DNA of 64,000 nt from Suttonella sp. R2A3 (GCF_021513215.1 NZ_CP090975.1:675501-739500), one strand, 5' to 3'. Positions 27,842 through 37,907 are shown, counted from the stretch's first letter. The notes: generated by a model from the letters alone, not told the origin. Numbers and translations are program-made.

Positions 27842-28660
27842 ATGAGTAAGATAATCGTCGTTACCTCCGGCAAAGGTGGCGTAGGCAAAACAACAACCAG
27901 TGCCAATATCTCAACAGGACTCGCGCTGAAAGGCCACAAAACGGTGGTTATTGATTTTGATGTAGGCCTGCGTAACTTAGATTTGATCATGGGCGTTGAA
28001 CGCCGTGTGGTTTATGACTTAGTTAATGTCATTAATGATGAAGCGAACCTCAGCCAAGCATTAATTCGCGATAAACGGGTCGAAAATCTGTATATTCTGC
28101 CAGCCTCACAAACCCGTGATAAAGATGCGCTCACTATTGAAGGCGTGGCAAAAGTCATGGATGAACTTAAAGCGATGGATTTTGAGTATATTATTTGTGA
28201 CTCACCAGCCGGTATTGAGCGTGGCGCATTGATGGCGCTCTATTTTGCTGATGAGGCGATCATCACGACCAACCCGGAAGTCTCTTCGGTACGCGACTCT
28301 GACCGGATTTTAGGCATTTTATCAAGCAAATCCCGACGTGCTGAAGAAGGCGAAGAGCCGGTTAAAGAGCACCTTGTCATCACCCGCTATAACCCACAGC
28401 GGGTTAGCATGGGCGAAATGTTGAGCGTTGAAGATGTGATCGAAATTCTCGCGATAAAATTGCTGGGGGTTGTTCCAGAATCAGAAGCGGTGCTTTCTGC
28501 CTCAAACCAGGGTGAACCAGTCATTTTACAAAGCGAGTCCAACGCCGGACAAGCGTATTCCGATATGGTTGAGCGCTTACTTGGCGACGAACTTCCCCAC
28601 CGATTTTTAGAAGCCAAACGTAAAGGCTTTATGTCTAAACTGTTTGGAGGTAGATCATGA
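27842..28660 (+). CDS. minD: Septum site-determining ATPase MinD
   Basis: A membrane-associated ParA-type ATPase that recruits MinC and oscillates with MinE. The 272-residue product has the deviant Walker A KGGVGKTT, VIDFDVGLRNLDLIMG, and a C-terminal amphipathic targeting helix (about EAKRKGFMSKLFG). It is followed by minE with a four-base overlap (ATGA). Length is normal for the family. Confidence 0.97.
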   Translation: MSKIIVVTSGKGGVGKTTTSANISTGLALKGHKTVVIDFDVGLRNLDLIMGVERRVVYDLVNVINDEANLSQALIRDKRVENLYILPASQTRDKDALTIEGVAKVMDELKAMDFEYIICDSPAGIERGALMALYFADEAIITTNPEVSSVRDSDRILGILSSKSRRAEEGEEPVKEHLVITRYNPQRVSMGEMLSVEDVIEILAIKLLGVVPESEAVLSASNQGEPVILQSESNAGQAYSDMVERLLGDELPHRFLEAKRKGFMSKLFGGRS

Positions 28661-28947
28661 GTATTTTTGATCGCTTTTTCCGCCGCACACCTTCTTCTGC
28701 ACAAAAAGCCAAAGAGCGTTTGCAGATTATTGTCGCCCATCAACGTGATGGTCGCGAAAGCAATAAGCGTAACGAGCCAGCGTTTATGGCCGATATGAAA
28801 CGTGAAATTCTCGAAGTCGTCAAAAAATATGTCGATATTGGAGAACAAGACGTGGAAGCCAATATTTCTAAAGAAGGCGATACCGATGTCCTTGCGCTCA
28901 ATATCAACCTCCAAGATCATGAAAAGGTTGAGCAGCAAGAAAGCTAA
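28657..28947 (+). CDS. minE: Cell division topological specificity factor MinE
   Basis: Stimulates MinD ATPase to drive pole-to-pole oscillation. The 96-residue product begins with an amphipathic MSIFDRFFRR helix, followed by the anti-MinCD segment AKERLQIIVAHQRD and the topological specificity domain ending in INLQ. Start codon overlaps minD. Confidence 0.96.
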   Translation: MSIFDRFFRRTPSSAQKAKERLQIIVAHQRDGRESNKRNEPAFMADMKREILEVVKKYVDIGEQDVEANISKEGDTDVLALNINLQDHEKVEQQES

Positions 28948-28952
28948 CAAAC

Positions 28953-29345
28953 ATGAGCACTTCGGCGCGGTTAGACCAATGGCTATGGGCGGCAAGATTT
29001 TACAAAAGCCGCCCATTAGCGGTTAACGCGATCAAAAATGGTCGTGTGCAGGTTAACGGTCAACGCGCCAAACCAGCGCGCCAGATTAGCGAAGGTGATA
29101 CCCTCTATATTTGCAAACAAGCTGGACTCGAATTTGATGTTGTGGTCTTAGAGGCAGCCGATAAACGTGTCTCAGCGAGCATCGCACAAACCTTTTATCG
29201 TGAAACCGAGGAAAGTATTGCGCGCCGTGAAGCATTGCAAGAACAAATGAGCGCTGCAAAAGCTATGGTTGATTTTCCAAACCGCCGCCCCGATAAACGT
29301 GATAGACGTAATATTCGTGCGATAAAGCACCATAGAGAGGAATAA
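28953..29345 (+). CDS. hslR: S4-domain heat-shock RNA-binding protein Hsp15
   Basis: A 130-residue S4 RNA-binding protein that in E. coli binds stalled 50S subunits carrying a nascent chain. The [31 protein letters not shown] segment is the S4 fold. The C-terminus is basic ([20 protein letters not shown]). It starts five bases after minE and shares one base with the gor start, so it lies in the same transcription unit as its neighbours. Confidence 0.9.
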   Translation: MSTSARLDQWLWAARFYKSRPLAVNAIKNGRVQVNGQRAKPARQISEGDTLYICKQAGLEFDVVVLEAADKRVSASIAQTFYRETEESIARREALQEQMSAAKAMVDFPNRRPDKRDRRNIRAIKHHREE

Positions 29346-30700
29346 TGAGTAATACCTTTGATTTAATCTGTATTGGCGGTGGCAGCGGCGGCATTGCCAC
29401 TGCGCGACGCGCGGCTGAATATGGCGCTAAAGTAGCGGTTATCGAGAATTCACGCCTAGGCGGCACCTGTGTCAACGTCGGTTGTGTGCCGAAAAAGATC
29501 TTTTGGTATGCCGCCAATACCGCTGAAGCATTAGAAAATGCGCCAATTTATGGTTTTAACGATGTTGGCAATGCGGCGAGCTTTAACTGGCGCGCGTTTA
29601 AAAAAGACCGTGACGCTTACATCACGCGCCTCAACGGTATTTATGCCAACAATCTTGAAAAAGATGGGATCACACGCATCGAAGGGTTTGCACAATTTGT
29701 CGATGAACAGAGCATTGAGGTTAACGGCGAAATCTATCAAGCCAAACATATCGTGATTGCTACGGGTGGCAAACCCTTTATCCCGAATATCGAAGGCGCT
29801 GAACACGGCATCACATCCGATGATTTTTTTGCCCTGGCCGAGCAACCCAAACAAGCCATCATCGTCGGCGCTGGTTATATCGCCTGTGAGTTAGCCGGTG
29901 TTTTACAAGCGCTCGGCACGCAATGCACTCTGGTTGTGCGCAAGCCGCGTATCTTGCGCGAATTAGATAGCGATATCAGCGAGAGCCTCGAAGAAGCGAT
30001 GAGAGAGCAAGGCATCAATTTACGCCTGGAAAGCGAAATCAGCAGCGTCAGTAAACAGGAAAATGGCCATTTATTGGTTAAATTAAACAACGGCGATACG
30101 CTACAAAGCGATTGTTTGCTGTGGGCAACCGGGCGTACGCCGAATGTTGATGCGTTGAACTTAGCGGCCACTGAAGTGGCGCAAAATGATGACACTACCA
30201 TTACGGTAGATGACTATCAAAACACCAATATTCCCGGCATTTACGCCTTAGGCGATGTCACCGGTCAGATGGACCTTACCCCTGTCGCGATTGCGGCCGG
30301 ACGTAAACTTGCCGCACGCCTGTTTGACGACCAACCTGAGTCCAAGCTTGATTATGAGAACATCCCTACAGTGATGTTTACCCACCCACCGATCGGCACT
30401 GTGGGCTTGGGCGCAGAAGAGGCGATTAAAACCTATGGTGAAGATGAGATTACCGTCTATCGTGCCAAATTTACCCCGATGGCGCGCACCTTTGCCGCGC
30501 ATAAACCGAAAACGCTGATGAAATTAATCTGCCAAGGTAAGGCTGAGCGCGTGATTGGTATTCAAATGATTGGTGATGGGGTTGATGAAATGCTGCAAGG
30601 CTTTGCTGTTGCGGTCAAGATGGGGGCGGCGAAAGCGGATTTTGATGACACGGTTGCCATTCACCCAACCAGCGCTGAGGAATTAGTAACCCTGCGCTAA
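29345..30700 (+). CDS. gor: Glutathione reductase
   Basis: A 451-residue FAD/NADPH disulfide oxidoreductase that regenerates reduced glutathione. The [14 protein letters not shown] motif binds [16 protein letters not shown] holds the redox-active cysteine pair, the second dinucleotide fold is [17 protein letters not shown], and the C-terminal HPTSAEE motif carries the active-site His-Glu pair. The start overlaps hslR by one base. It would supply glutathione for the glutaredoxin-dependent ArsC. Confidence 0.95.
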   Translation: MSNTFDLICIGGGSGGIATARRAAEYGAKVAVIENSRLGGTCVNVGCVPKKIFWYAANTAEALENAPIYGFNDVGNAASFNWRAFKKDRDAYITRLNGIYANNLEKDGITRIEGFAQFVDEQSIEVNGEIYQAKHIVIATGGKPFIPNIEGAEHGITSDDFFALAEQPKQAIIVGAGYIACELAGVLQALGTQCTLVVRKPRILRELDSDISESLEEAMREQGINLRLESEISSVSKQENGHLLVKLNNGDTLQSDCLLWATGRTPNVDALNLAATEVAQNDDTTITVDDYQNTNIPGIYALGDVTGQMDLTPVAIAAGRKLAARLFDDQPESKLDYENIPTVMFTHPPIGTVGLGAEEAIKTYGEDEITVYRAKFTPMARTFAAHKPKTLMKLICQGKAERVIGIQMIGDGVDEMLQGFAVAVKMGAAKADFDDTVAIHPTSAEELVTLR

Positions 30701-30717
30701 AACGTTGTGAGAACTCT

Positions 30718-31320
30718 ATGCTAAAAAACACCACCTTACTGCTCGTTGATATCCAAAATGGCTTTATGCCTGAGGGTGAACTCCCGGTAGCAGAAGGTGA
30801 TCAGATTGTACCGATCGTCAATGCACTGATCCCAGATTACCCCTTAGTGGTCGCGAGCCAAGACTGGCACCCGAGCAATCACAGTAGTTTTGCCGCTAAT
30901 CATCCAGGCAAACACCCTTTTGAACAAATTAATTTGCATGGCCTGGAGCAGGTACTCTGGCCGATTCATTGCGTGGCTGGCTCGCATAGCGCAGCGTTTC
31001 ATCCGGATTTAGACGAACGCCAAATAGCCGCTGTTTTCCGTAAAGGGATGAACCCGGATATTGACAGCTATAGCGCCTTTTATGATAACGGTCATCGCCA
31101 GCACACCGGCCTTGCCGATTATCTGCGCGCCCATCAAATTAGCACGATCCATATCGCAGGACTCGCTGCCGATTACTGCGTGTATTTTACGATTAAAGAC
31201 GCCCTCGCAGAAGGATTCAACGTCACCTTACACCGCGCAGCGACCCGCGCGATTGACCCCGAACAATATAAACAGCAGCTTAGCGAACTCAACAAACACC
31301 CTGCATTCAGCACAACCTGA
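30718..31320 (+). CDS. pncA: Nicotinamidase
   Basis: Hydrolyses nicotinamide to nicotinic acid for NAD salvage, which also recycles the product of the sirtuin CobB. The 200-residue product has LLVDIQNGFMPEGELPV with the catalytic Asp, the metal-binding SQDWHPSNHSSF segment, the FRKGMNPDIDSYSAF lysine motif and the nucleophilic cysteine in IAGLAADYCVYFT. It stands 17 bp after gor. Confidence 0.93.
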   Translation: MLKNTTLLLVDIQNGFMPEGELPVAEGDQIVPIVNALIPDYPLVVASQDWHPSNHSSFAANHPGKHPFEQINLHGLEQVLWPIHCVAGSHSAAFHPDLDERQIAAVFRKGMNPDIDSYSAFYDNGHRQHTGLADYLRAHQISTIHIAGLAADYCVYFTIKDALAEGFNVTLHRAATRAIDPEQYKQQLSELNKHPAFSTT

Positions 31321-31410
31321 CCTGTCGAGCATTTTCTCACTGCTGAATTGGTCAAACTGCCCTGAATTTCGTTATACTGTCGGCTTTCTCGAACAAGTTA
31401 AGGAATACGT

Positions 31411-32019
31411 ATGGGCGCAAAGCTCACGGTGATGATTTCAGGTGGTGGCAGCAATTTAAAGGCGTTGATTGACGCTTGCGCTAATCACACCATCGATGCA
31501 GAAATTATTGCTGTCATGGCCGATCGTGAATGCGCTGGTCTCAACCATGCCGTTAGCGCCCACATTCCCTTTTATCAGATCGACCGCAAACTGCCCCGCG
31601 AGCAATTTATCGATAGCTTGCAACGCACAATTCCTGAACAAACGGATCTGATTATTCTCGCCGGTTATTTAAGCATTATTCCTGCTGCGCTCATTGATGC
31701 CTACCCACAGCGGATCATCAACCTACACCCTTCTTTACTGCCAAAATTTGGCGGTGCCGGTATGTATGGCTTACGTGTTCATCAAGCCGTGTTAGATGCT
31801 GGTGAGACCCAAAGTGGCTGCAGCGTACATTATGTCGATCATGGTATTGATACCGGTGAAGTCATCGCCCAAGCTGAAGTTCCTGTTCACCCTGATGATG
31901 ATGCACAACGCTTACAACAACGCGTACAACAGCAAGAACACGCCCTGCTTACGCGCACCGTTGCTGATTTATGCCACACTTTTACCCATAAAACCAACCA
32001 ACAGGATACCCCATCATGA
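31411..32019 (+). CDS. purN: Phosphoribosylglycinamide formyltransferase PurN
   Basis: Transfers a formyl group from 10-formyltetrahydrofolate to GAR in purine synthesis. The 202-residue product has the ISGGGSNLKALI phosphate loop, the catalytic IINLHPSLLPKFGG asparagine/histidine segment, and the SGCSVHYVDHGIDTGEVIAQ motif with the catalytic Asp. It overlaps purD by four bases (ATGA). Confidence 0.96.
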   Translation: MGAKLTVMISGGGSNLKALIDACANHTIDAEIIAVMADRECAGLNHAVSAHIPFYQIDRKLPREQFIDSLQRTIPEQTDLIILAGYLSIIPAALIDAYPQRIINLHPSLLPKFGGAGMYGLRVHQAVLDAGETQSGCSVHYVDHGIDTGEVIAQAEVPVHPDDDAQRLQQRVQQQEHALLTRTVADLCHTFTHKTNQQDTPS

Positions 32020-33269
32020 TTCATGTGCTGATTATTGGCGGCGGTGGTCGCGAACACGCCATCGCCTGGAAACTCTCACAAGACCCACGCATCGGAACGA
32101 TTTATGTTGCACCAGGTAACGGCGGCATCGATGAACTTGAACGCACGGAAAATATTGCCTTAACCGGGGTTGATGAATTATTCGAATTTGCCAAAGACCG
32201 CGATATCGACCTGACTTTTGTCGGCTCAGAAGCGCTGTTAGTTGAAGGGATTGTTGACCGCTTTCAAAGCGCCGGCCTGACCATTTTTGGCCCTGACCAA
32301 CAAGCCGCGCAACTTGAAGGCAGTAAAGCGTATGCTAAATCGTTCATGAAAAAATACGGCGTAAAAACCGCCGCTTATGAGCGTTTCATCAACCTTGATG
32401 CCGCTAAAGAATATGTTGCAAACGCTGATTATCCTTTGGTGATTAAAGCCAGCGGTCTTGCGGCCGGTAAAGGGGTGATTATTTGCCAAAACCAGGATGA
32501 GGCCGAGACAGCATTACACGAGATGATGGTTGATAAACGCTTTGGTGAAGCTGGAGAAGAAATTGTCATTGAAGCTTTTTTAACCGGTTTTGAAGCCTCC
32601 ATTTTGAGCTTTACTGACGGTAAAACCATCCTCACCATGCCAGCCGCTAAAGACCATAAAACGATTGGCGAAGGCAATACCGGCGAAAACACCGGTGGCA
32701 TGGGGGTAGTTTGCCCACATCCCGCGTTTAGCGCAGAACACGAAGCCGCTTTTCAACAAGACATTGTTGCGCCGACCTTGGCCGGCCTGCAAGCTGAAGG
32801 TATGGCTTTTGCCGGCGTGATCTTCTTCGGGTTAATGATCAACGATGACGGCGTCTTTTTGCTTGAATACAATATGCGTATGGGCGACCCTGAAACTCAG
32901 GCCATTTTACCCTTGTTACGCAGCCCACTGCTCGATCCGGTGATGGCGGCGATTGAACAGCGCTTAGACGAAATCACCCTCGACTGGCGAGATAAACATG
33001 CCGTTTGTGTGGTTGCCGCGGCTGAAGGATACCCTGGCGACTACCAAACCGGGGAAACGATTGAATATATCGAACAAGCGCGTTTCTTCAGCCAAGTCTT
33101 TTTAGCTGGCGTCAAACACCACAATGATGAATACCTCACCAACGGTGGACGTGTGCTGAATGTGGTCGGTTTGGGTGACTCACTCGAGCAAGCGCGTAGC
33201 ACCGCTTACAGCAGTATCGATAAAATTGCCTTTAAAGGGATTACCTACCGCCGTGATATTGGCGAATAA
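32016..33269 (+). CDS. purD: Phosphoribosylamine-glycine ligase PurD
   Basis: An ATP-grasp enzyme making GAR, the substrate of the adjacent PurN. The 417-residue product has the IIGGGGREHAIAWKL start, the ATP-grasp loop KASGLAAGKGVIIC, and the late LEYNMRMGDPETQAILP metal-binding motif. Length is normal. The overlap with purN places both purine genes in one unit. Confidence 0.97.
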   Translation: MIHVLIIGGGGREHAIAWKLSQDPRIGTIYVAPGNGGIDELERTENIALTGVDELFEFAKDRDIDLTFVGSEALLVEGIVDRFQSAGLTIFGPDQQAAQLEGSKAYAKSFMKKYGVKTAAYERFINLDAAKEYVANADYPLVIKASGLAAGKGVIICQNQDEAETALHEMMVDKRFGEAGEEIVIEAFLTGFEASILSFTDGKTILTMPAAKDHKTIGEGNTGENTGGMGVVCPHPAFSAEHEAAFQQDIVAPTLAGLQAEGMAFAGVIFFGLMINDDGVFLLEYNMRMGDPETQAILPLLRSPLLDPVMAAIEQRLDEITLDWRDKHAVCVVAAAEGYPGDYQTGETIEYIEQARFFSQVFLAGVKHHNDEYLTNGGRVLNVVGLGDSLEQARSTAYSSIDKIAFKGITYRRDIGE

Positions 33270-33304
33270 GCCTTCTTGATATCTTACCAAGGTATTGTAG
33301 CGTT

Positions 33305-33338
33305 AAGCCGCACAAGAGAATCTCTGTGCGGCTTTATA
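33305..33338. terminator. Terminator between purD and the convergent phosphate transporter gene
   Basis: The arms AAGCCGCACA and TGTGCGGCTT form a 10-bp perfect stem around a purine-rich loop, with TTATATT after it. It lies between convergent genes and can stop transcription from purD. Confidence 0.75.
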
Positions 33339-33342
33339 TTAT

Positions 33343-34869
33343 TCAGATGAACTGATAGCCGAATAAGAAGCACAATGCAGCAATCAGTGCCGCCGCTGGC
33401 ACCGTAATGACCCAAGCAGCAGCAATCGGCTTCATTAACGCCCAATTGGCGTTGCGGTTAGCCAAACCAATACCCAGCACCGCGCCAACCAAAATATGCG
33501 TACTTGAAACCGGCAAACCAAAGACTGACGCGAGCAGTACTACGATCGCTGCCGATAACTCAGCGGTAAACCCAGAAGCCGGGTTCATTTCCGCTAAATG
33601 CGTACCAACCGTGGCAATCACTTCTTTACCGATAAACCACAGTCCGGCCACCATCGCCATACCAAAAGCGACCATTGCCATCGTCGGCACTGGCGCAGCC
33701 GTGGAGATAGCATTGTTACGAAGCGCATCCAAAATCGCGACAAACGGACCAATCGCGTTAGCGATATCGTTCGAACCATGACTAAAAGCGAAGGCAGAGG
33801 CGGTAAACACTTGCATCCAGCTAAATAAAATATAGACCTGACGACGTAATTTTTTGCGCTTCATACGCTTGATAAAGCTATAAACCAGCATCCAAATAAC
33901 CATACCAAACATCAGAATCAACATCGTTTTTTCAAAGCCGCTAAAGCCTAATTGCAGGTTCTTTAGCCCTTTGAGCAACAACATCGCCACGATCATCATG
34001 CCCCCGAGCGCGGCCAGCACCGGCGCCCAACGCTGCATGGCAGCAAACGCCTGCTCGTCTTGATGCTTCTTCTCTTCTTTATCCAGCGGAGTTTCAACAG
34101 GTTCAACTTGCAACATATTGCGCATTGCGACAATTTGTTTGCTCATATTACGGTGAAAACTCGGGCGGATATTTTTTACCCGGCGTGCGTAGTCATCGTG
34201 ATCGTGCTTACCCGGTTTATAAATCAGAATATATTTACGAATCAAACGGAACACAGTAAACGACATCAAGCCACCAAGTAGCGGAGAGAGCACCCAAGAA
34301 GCAACAATTTGTCCAATTTTTGACCACTGGACCAACGCCAGCGCATCAGCATCCGGTAACACAAAAGCCAAGGCAATCGACGCGCCAACAATCCCGCCGA
34401 TAATAGAATGCGTGGTCGAGACTGGCCAACCGCGCCGTGTCGCGAACAGTAGCCATAAAGCTGCGGAAATCAGCGCGGCCATCATAATCAACACAAACGC
34501 TAACGGCTCAACATCAATCACCGACAAATCAACAATCCCTTTACGAATCGTATCGGTGACATGCCCACCAGCGAGCACCGCCCCACTGACTTCAAAAACT
34601 GCGGCAACCGCTAGCGCTTGCGGGATAGTTAGCGTCCCAGCACCTACCGATGTGCCGAATGAGTTCGCCACATCATTACCGCCGATATTAAACGCCATGA
34701 ACAGGCCAAATACAGCAGCAAGAAAAAAGAGCGTAATATGGTTAAATTGGGTGTAGTTGAGCCCCCAATAGAGAAAGGCGGCCGTTGTGAGTAAGAATAA
34801 GATAATTAAACTGCGATTAAGCGACTGGTTAGCGTCCGCCATACTCGACGGTTTGGATGCTTTACTCAT
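33343..34869 (-). CDS. pitA: PiT-family inorganic phosphate transporter
   Basis: A 508-residue inner-membrane phosphate symporter. The duplicated PiT signatures are present: FNIGGNDVANSFGTSVGAGTLT in the first half and FSHGSNDIANAIGPFVAIL in the second. About ten or more transmembrane helices flank a charged central cytoplasmic loop (EEKKHQDEQAF region). The GWPVSTTHSIIGGIVG and LPVSSTHILVGAVLG segments are repeat partners. Family proton-phosphate or metal-phosphate transport is inferred. Confidence 0.9.
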   Translation of the reverse strand: MSKASKPSSMADANQSLNRSLIILFLLTTAAFLYWGLNYTQFNHITLFFLAAVFGLFMAFNIGGNDVANSFGTSVGAGTLTIPQALAVAAVFEVSGAVLAGGHVTDTIRKGIVDLSVIDVEPLAFVLIMMAALISAALWLLFATRRGWPVSTTHSIIGGIVGASIALAFVLPDADALALVQWSKIGQIVASWVLSPLLGGLMSFTVFRLIRKYILIYKPGKHDHDDYARRVKNIRPSFHRNMSKQIVAMRNMLQVEPVETPLDKEEKKHQDEQAFAAMQRWAPVLAALGGMMIVAMLLLKGLKNLQLGFSGFEKTMLILMFGMVIWMLVYSFIKRMKRKKLRRQVYILFSWMQVFTASAFAFSHGSNDIANAIGPFVAILDALRNNAISTAAPVPTMAMVAFGMAMVAGLWFIGKEVIATVGTHLAEMNPASGFTAELSAAIVVLLASVFGLPVSSTHILVGAVLGIGLANRNANWALMKPIAAAWVITVPAAALIAALCFLFGYQFI

Positions 34870-34926
34870 ATTTGTTAGGTTGTTACATTAATTTTTTGCG
34901 GATTGTACGAGCAAAGCATAGAACAA

Positions 34927-35850
34927 TCAAGCTATGCTCAAGCGTCGTTGTTGACGATACGCGCCGTATTCTGATGTCGCAATACCACTAAAGACCAACA
35001 GCAGCGATAAGACATGATAGTTTGCGAGCTGTTCATCAGCAAAAACAGCCACCCCCATCAAGGCGCCAAAAACAGGTAAGAAATTCATCGTCAGCGCAGC
35101 ACGACTCGCACCAATCTGCAGCACACTTTCCATATAAAACAGCTTAGAGATAATCGAAATCACCACCGCAGCATAAGCCACCATAGCCACGCTCTGCCAA
35201 GAGAAATTTGATAGCGCTCCTTGGTTAACGCCATAAGCATAAAAAGGTAGCGAAGCGAGCAAGCCCCCCACGCACATCGCCCATAAAAGACTTAACCAAT
35301 GCACTTTAGGCGCATAACGCAACGCTACAGAATACACAATATAAATCGCTGTGCTGAGCAGCGCTAAAGAGTCCCCACGGGCAAAATTCAGCTGCAGTAG
35401 TTGGCTCAAATCACCACGACTAAGCACCACACACACGCCAATAAACGCACACAACACCCCAAGCCATTGAGCGAAATGCGCGCGTTCGCGGAACACCAGC
35501 ACATTAATCAGTAACACCCCAACCGGAATCAACGCCGTAATAATCGATACATTAATCACCTGCGCGCCTATTTGAAAAGCGCTATAAAGAATGATGTTAA
35601 ACAGGCCAAAAGAAAACCCACCCATCAGCAATAAATAGAGCCAGCGTTTTTTAAGTACTGACCAATCGGTGCGAATCACTTTTCGACCAAACCAACTAAG
35701 CACAAGCACCGCCAGTAACCAGCGATAACAGGTCAGCTCAAACGGCGTAATTACACCACGTGCTAGTTTACCAATCACATTACTACTCGCCCAAATAATC
35801 GGCGCTAAGACAAGCATCACATACGGATGCGGTAGGATATTTTGTTTCAC
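34927..35850 (-). CDS. DMT-superfamily (EamA) transporter
   Basis: A 307-residue inner-membrane protein with ten predicted helices in two EamA repeats. The first repeat starts PIIWASSNVIGKLARG and the second runs through LALLSTAIYIVYSVALRYAP. Substrates of this family cannot be told from sequence; export of metabolites or amino acids is common. The gene begins one base before the end of gmk, so it is probably co-transcribed with it. Confidence 0.8.
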   Translation of the reverse strand: MKQNILPHPYVMLVLAPIIWASSNVIGKLARGVITPFELTCYRWLLAVLVLSWFGRKVIRTDWSVLKKRWLYLLLMGGFSFGLFNIILYSAFQIGAQVINVSIITALIPVGVLLINVLVFRERAHFAQWLGVLCAFIGVCVVLSRGDLSQLLQLNFARGDSLALLSTAIYIVYSVALRYAPKVHWLSLLWAMCVGGLLASLPFYAYGVNQGALSNFSWQSVAMVAYAAVVISIISKLFYMESVLQIGASRAALTMNFLPVFGALMGVAVFADEQLANYHVLSLLLVFSGIATSEYGAYRQQRRLSIA

Positions 35851-36462
35851 TTATTGACCCAATTTACGCAACAACGGTTCTAAATCAACCTGACGACGCT
35901 CACGCTCCAAACGTGCTGAACGCAACAAGCACCGCAAATCATTTGCCGCACGCGCAAAATCATCATTGACAATCACATACTCAAAATGACGGTAATGGCT
36001 GATTTGCTCAACCGCTTCATCCATACGTTGTTCAACCACCGCTACATCATCTTGCCCGCGTCGCGTTAAGCGCTCATGCAACGCTTGCAAAGAAGGTGGC
36101 AATAAAAAGACGCTTTTTGTGTCAGGACGCTTTTGCATCACTTGTTCTGCGCCCTGCCAGTCGATGCTCAAAATCACATCTTGTCCGGCGTCAAGCAGCG
36201 CATCCACCTGAGCACCAGAGGTCGCATAAGCATGATTAAATACTTGCGCCCACTCAAGAAAATCACCCGCTTGCGCGAGTCCGTCAAACGCTTCTTGGTC
36301 GATAAAATGATAGTGCACACCATCTTGTTCGCCCGGCCGGCGAGCACGCGTGGTATGCGACACTGATTCAACCACATGGTCTAAAGTAGCGACCATTTCT
36401 GCAATCAGTGAGGTTTTCCCGCCACCAGAAGGTGCGGCGATAATCCAGAGCTGCCCTTTCAT
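35851..36462 (-). CDS. gmk: Guanylate kinase
   Basis: Phosphorylates GMP to GDP. The 203-residue product has the P-loop IAAPSGGGKTSLI and the GMP-binding SVSHTTRARRPGEQDGVHYHFID segment. The listed ATG is preceded by GGGAATAG; an upstream TTG would add five residues without a better site. It follows zapA by about 22 bp on the same strand. Confidence 0.96.
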   Translation of the reverse strand: MKGQLWIIAAPSGGGKTSLIAEMVATLDHVVESVSHTTRARRPGEQDGVHYHFIDQEAFDGLAQAGDFLEWAQVFNHAYATSGAQVDALLDAGQDVILSIDWQGAEQVMQKRPDTKSVFLLPPSLQALHERLTRRGQDDVAVVEQRMDEAVEQISHYRHFEYVIVNDDFARAANDLRCLLRSARLERERRQVDLEPLLRKLGQ

Positions 36463-36484
36463 GTCTATTCCCAGCAAATGATGC

Positions 36485-36796
36485 TTATTTATTTAGTGGT
36501 AATTCACCATTAGCCATATCGAGTGCGCTGATTAACCGCGCACTCAACTGATTCACGCTACTGACCTCATGTGCTAACGTTTGGCGTTCTTGTAATAAAT
36601 CAAAGGTCATTTGTAGCGCGCCCATAACCAATAGTCGTTCGTGTGAGAGCTTAGGGTTGGCATTGCGTAGATCTTGTAAATGGGTATTGAGCAATTCAGC
36701 CGATTCGATCAACAAGTTACGGTCATGTGGTTCACACATCAGCTGATAGGGATTTTCTAATACGCTGAGCGAGACTTTAATTTTCTCTTTACTCAT
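36485..36796 (-). CDS. zapA: Cell division protein ZapA
   Basis: A 103-residue protein that bundles FtsZ filaments. It starts with the conserved VSLSVLENPYQLMCEPHDRNLLIESAELLN globular head and ends with a helical coiled-coil tail. The start overlaps the stop of the coiled-coil gene upstream by four bases. In E. coli 6S RNA follows zapA, but here only 22 bp separate it from gmk. Confidence 0.88.
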   Translation of the reverse strand: MSKEKIKVSLSVLENPYQLMCEPHDRNLLIESAELLNTHLQDLRNANPKLSHERLLVMGALQMTFDLLQERQTLAHEVSSVNQLSARLISALDMANGELPLNK

Positions 36797-37239
36797 ACTT
36801 CAACTCCTCGCACACGATCAATCAAGGCATCCTTAACACAATTCGCTGCTTCTAATTGTTCAGTAAATTGCGCTTTTTGTTGCGCTAAGGTAGCTTGTAA
36901 TTCTTTTAACTCATTATGATGGGCTTGCTCGAGCTGTTGGACTCGCTCGCTCGTTTGCGCTTCGAGCGCTGCATATTGTTGCTGCCAATGCTGCTCGACA
37001 CCAGCGACTTTCGCTTGGTACGCCTCATTCTGCTGCTGTTTTTGCCCATCACTTTCTTTACGCAGCTCATCCAGCGAGCGTTCATGCGTATTTTTCTGCT
37101 GTTCATGCTTGTCTAACAGCTGCTGATGGTCTTTTTCTAATTGACTGTATTGTTGATTGAGCTTACGCCACGCTTTCAATAATGCATTAACGCCTTGCTC
37201 TACACGTTTTAATTCGTCAAGATGTAAACGTTCAGGCAT
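36793..37239 (-). CDS. Coiled-coil protein upstream of zapA
   Basis: A 148-residue protein made almost entirely of Gln, Glu, Lys and Leu heptads from about residue 20 to 135, so a long parallel or antiparallel coiled coil is expected. No signal peptide or membrane segment is visible. In many gammaproteobacteria a short ZapB-like coiled-coil protein occupies this place before zapA. This one is about twice that size, so orthology is unproven. It overlaps zapA by four bases and is divergent from ygfB. Confidence 0.7.
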   Translation of the reverse strand: MPERLHLDELKRVEQGVNALLKAWRKLNQQYSQLEKDHQQLLDKHEQQKNTHERSLDELRKESDGQKQQQNEAYQAKVAGVEQHWQQQYAALEAQTSERVQQLEQAHHNELKELQATLAQQKAQFTEQLEAANCVKDALIDRVRGVEV

Positions 37240-37301
37240 AGAACTTACTCCCTAGGTTATCTTTAGCTATACTATCATTTTTCATATTTATAGGGCATCG
37301 A

Positions 37302-37829
37302 ATGTCAGATTTTTTACACTACAACGCATTTGCTGAACTGATTGAACATCAAGGTTGGTGGTTTCATCCCAGTGAAGCACATGGCATTTTGAGCGGACTC
37401 ATTTGTGCTGATCATGAAAACCAACGCAATACGCTGCTCTTCCCAGAGGGCGAAACTGAGCTAGGCGAACAAACCTTAGAAGCGCTGAGCACGCATATCC
37501 AAAGTAAATTGGCTGGCCGAGAGCTACGTTTTCAACTACTGCTTCCTGAAGATAAAGACTTAAGCGCTCGTGCAGAAGCGCTGGGCTTTTGGGCACAAGG
37601 CTTTCATCTGGCCGTACAATACCTGCGCGAAAAAACGCTTTTTACCCCGAGCGATGATGCCCGTGACGCATTGGAAGATTTAGAAGCGATGAGTCAACTT
37701 GATCCGGATATCAAGGATAATGAAAAAAACCGCCGCCTGCTCAATACCCTCGAAGAACACGCACGCATGGTTGCGCTATTAATTTATGCCGATACGCGAC
37801 AAGCGAAACCACAAAACACAGCATCGTAA
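37302..37829 (+). CDS. ygfB: UPF0149/YgfB-family protein
   Basis: A 175-residue acidic helical protein. The segments EAHGILSGLICA and the later LGFWAQGFHLAVQYL are family marks of YecA/YgfB (UPF0149). Its divergent arrangement with zapA matches the order seen in E. coli and Haemophilus. Function is unclear in most species; in Pseudomonas aeruginosa YgfB affects gene regulation. Confidence 0.85.
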   Translation: MSDFLHYNAFAELIEHQGWWFHPSEAHGILSGLICADHENQRNTLLFPEGETELGEQTLEALSTHIQSKLAGRELRFQLLLPEDKDLSARAEALGFWAQGFHLAVQYLREKTLFTPSDDARDALEDLEAMSQLDPDIKDNEKNRRLLNTLEEHARMVALLIYADTRQAKPQNTAS

Positions 37830-37860
37830 TAAAAAACGCACTAGAAAAATCGCGCAACAC

Positions 37861-37889
37861 TTGACATCGCCTTCGCTGCTCGGCATAAT
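37861..37889 (+). promoter_or_regulatory. Sigma-70 promoter for tRNA-Met
   Basis: TTGACA at 37861-37866 and CATAAT at 37884-37889 are separated by exactly 17 bp. The discriminator that follows is GC-rich (GCCGCGC), as in stringently controlled stable-RNA promoters. The tRNA starts 18 bp after the -10 box. Confidence 0.88.
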
Positions 37890-37907
37890 GCCGCGCTTCT
37901 CATTTTT

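Noticed and set aside
36463-36484. 6S RNA after zapA
   Set aside because: Only 22 bp lie between zapA and gmk, far too short for 6S RNA.
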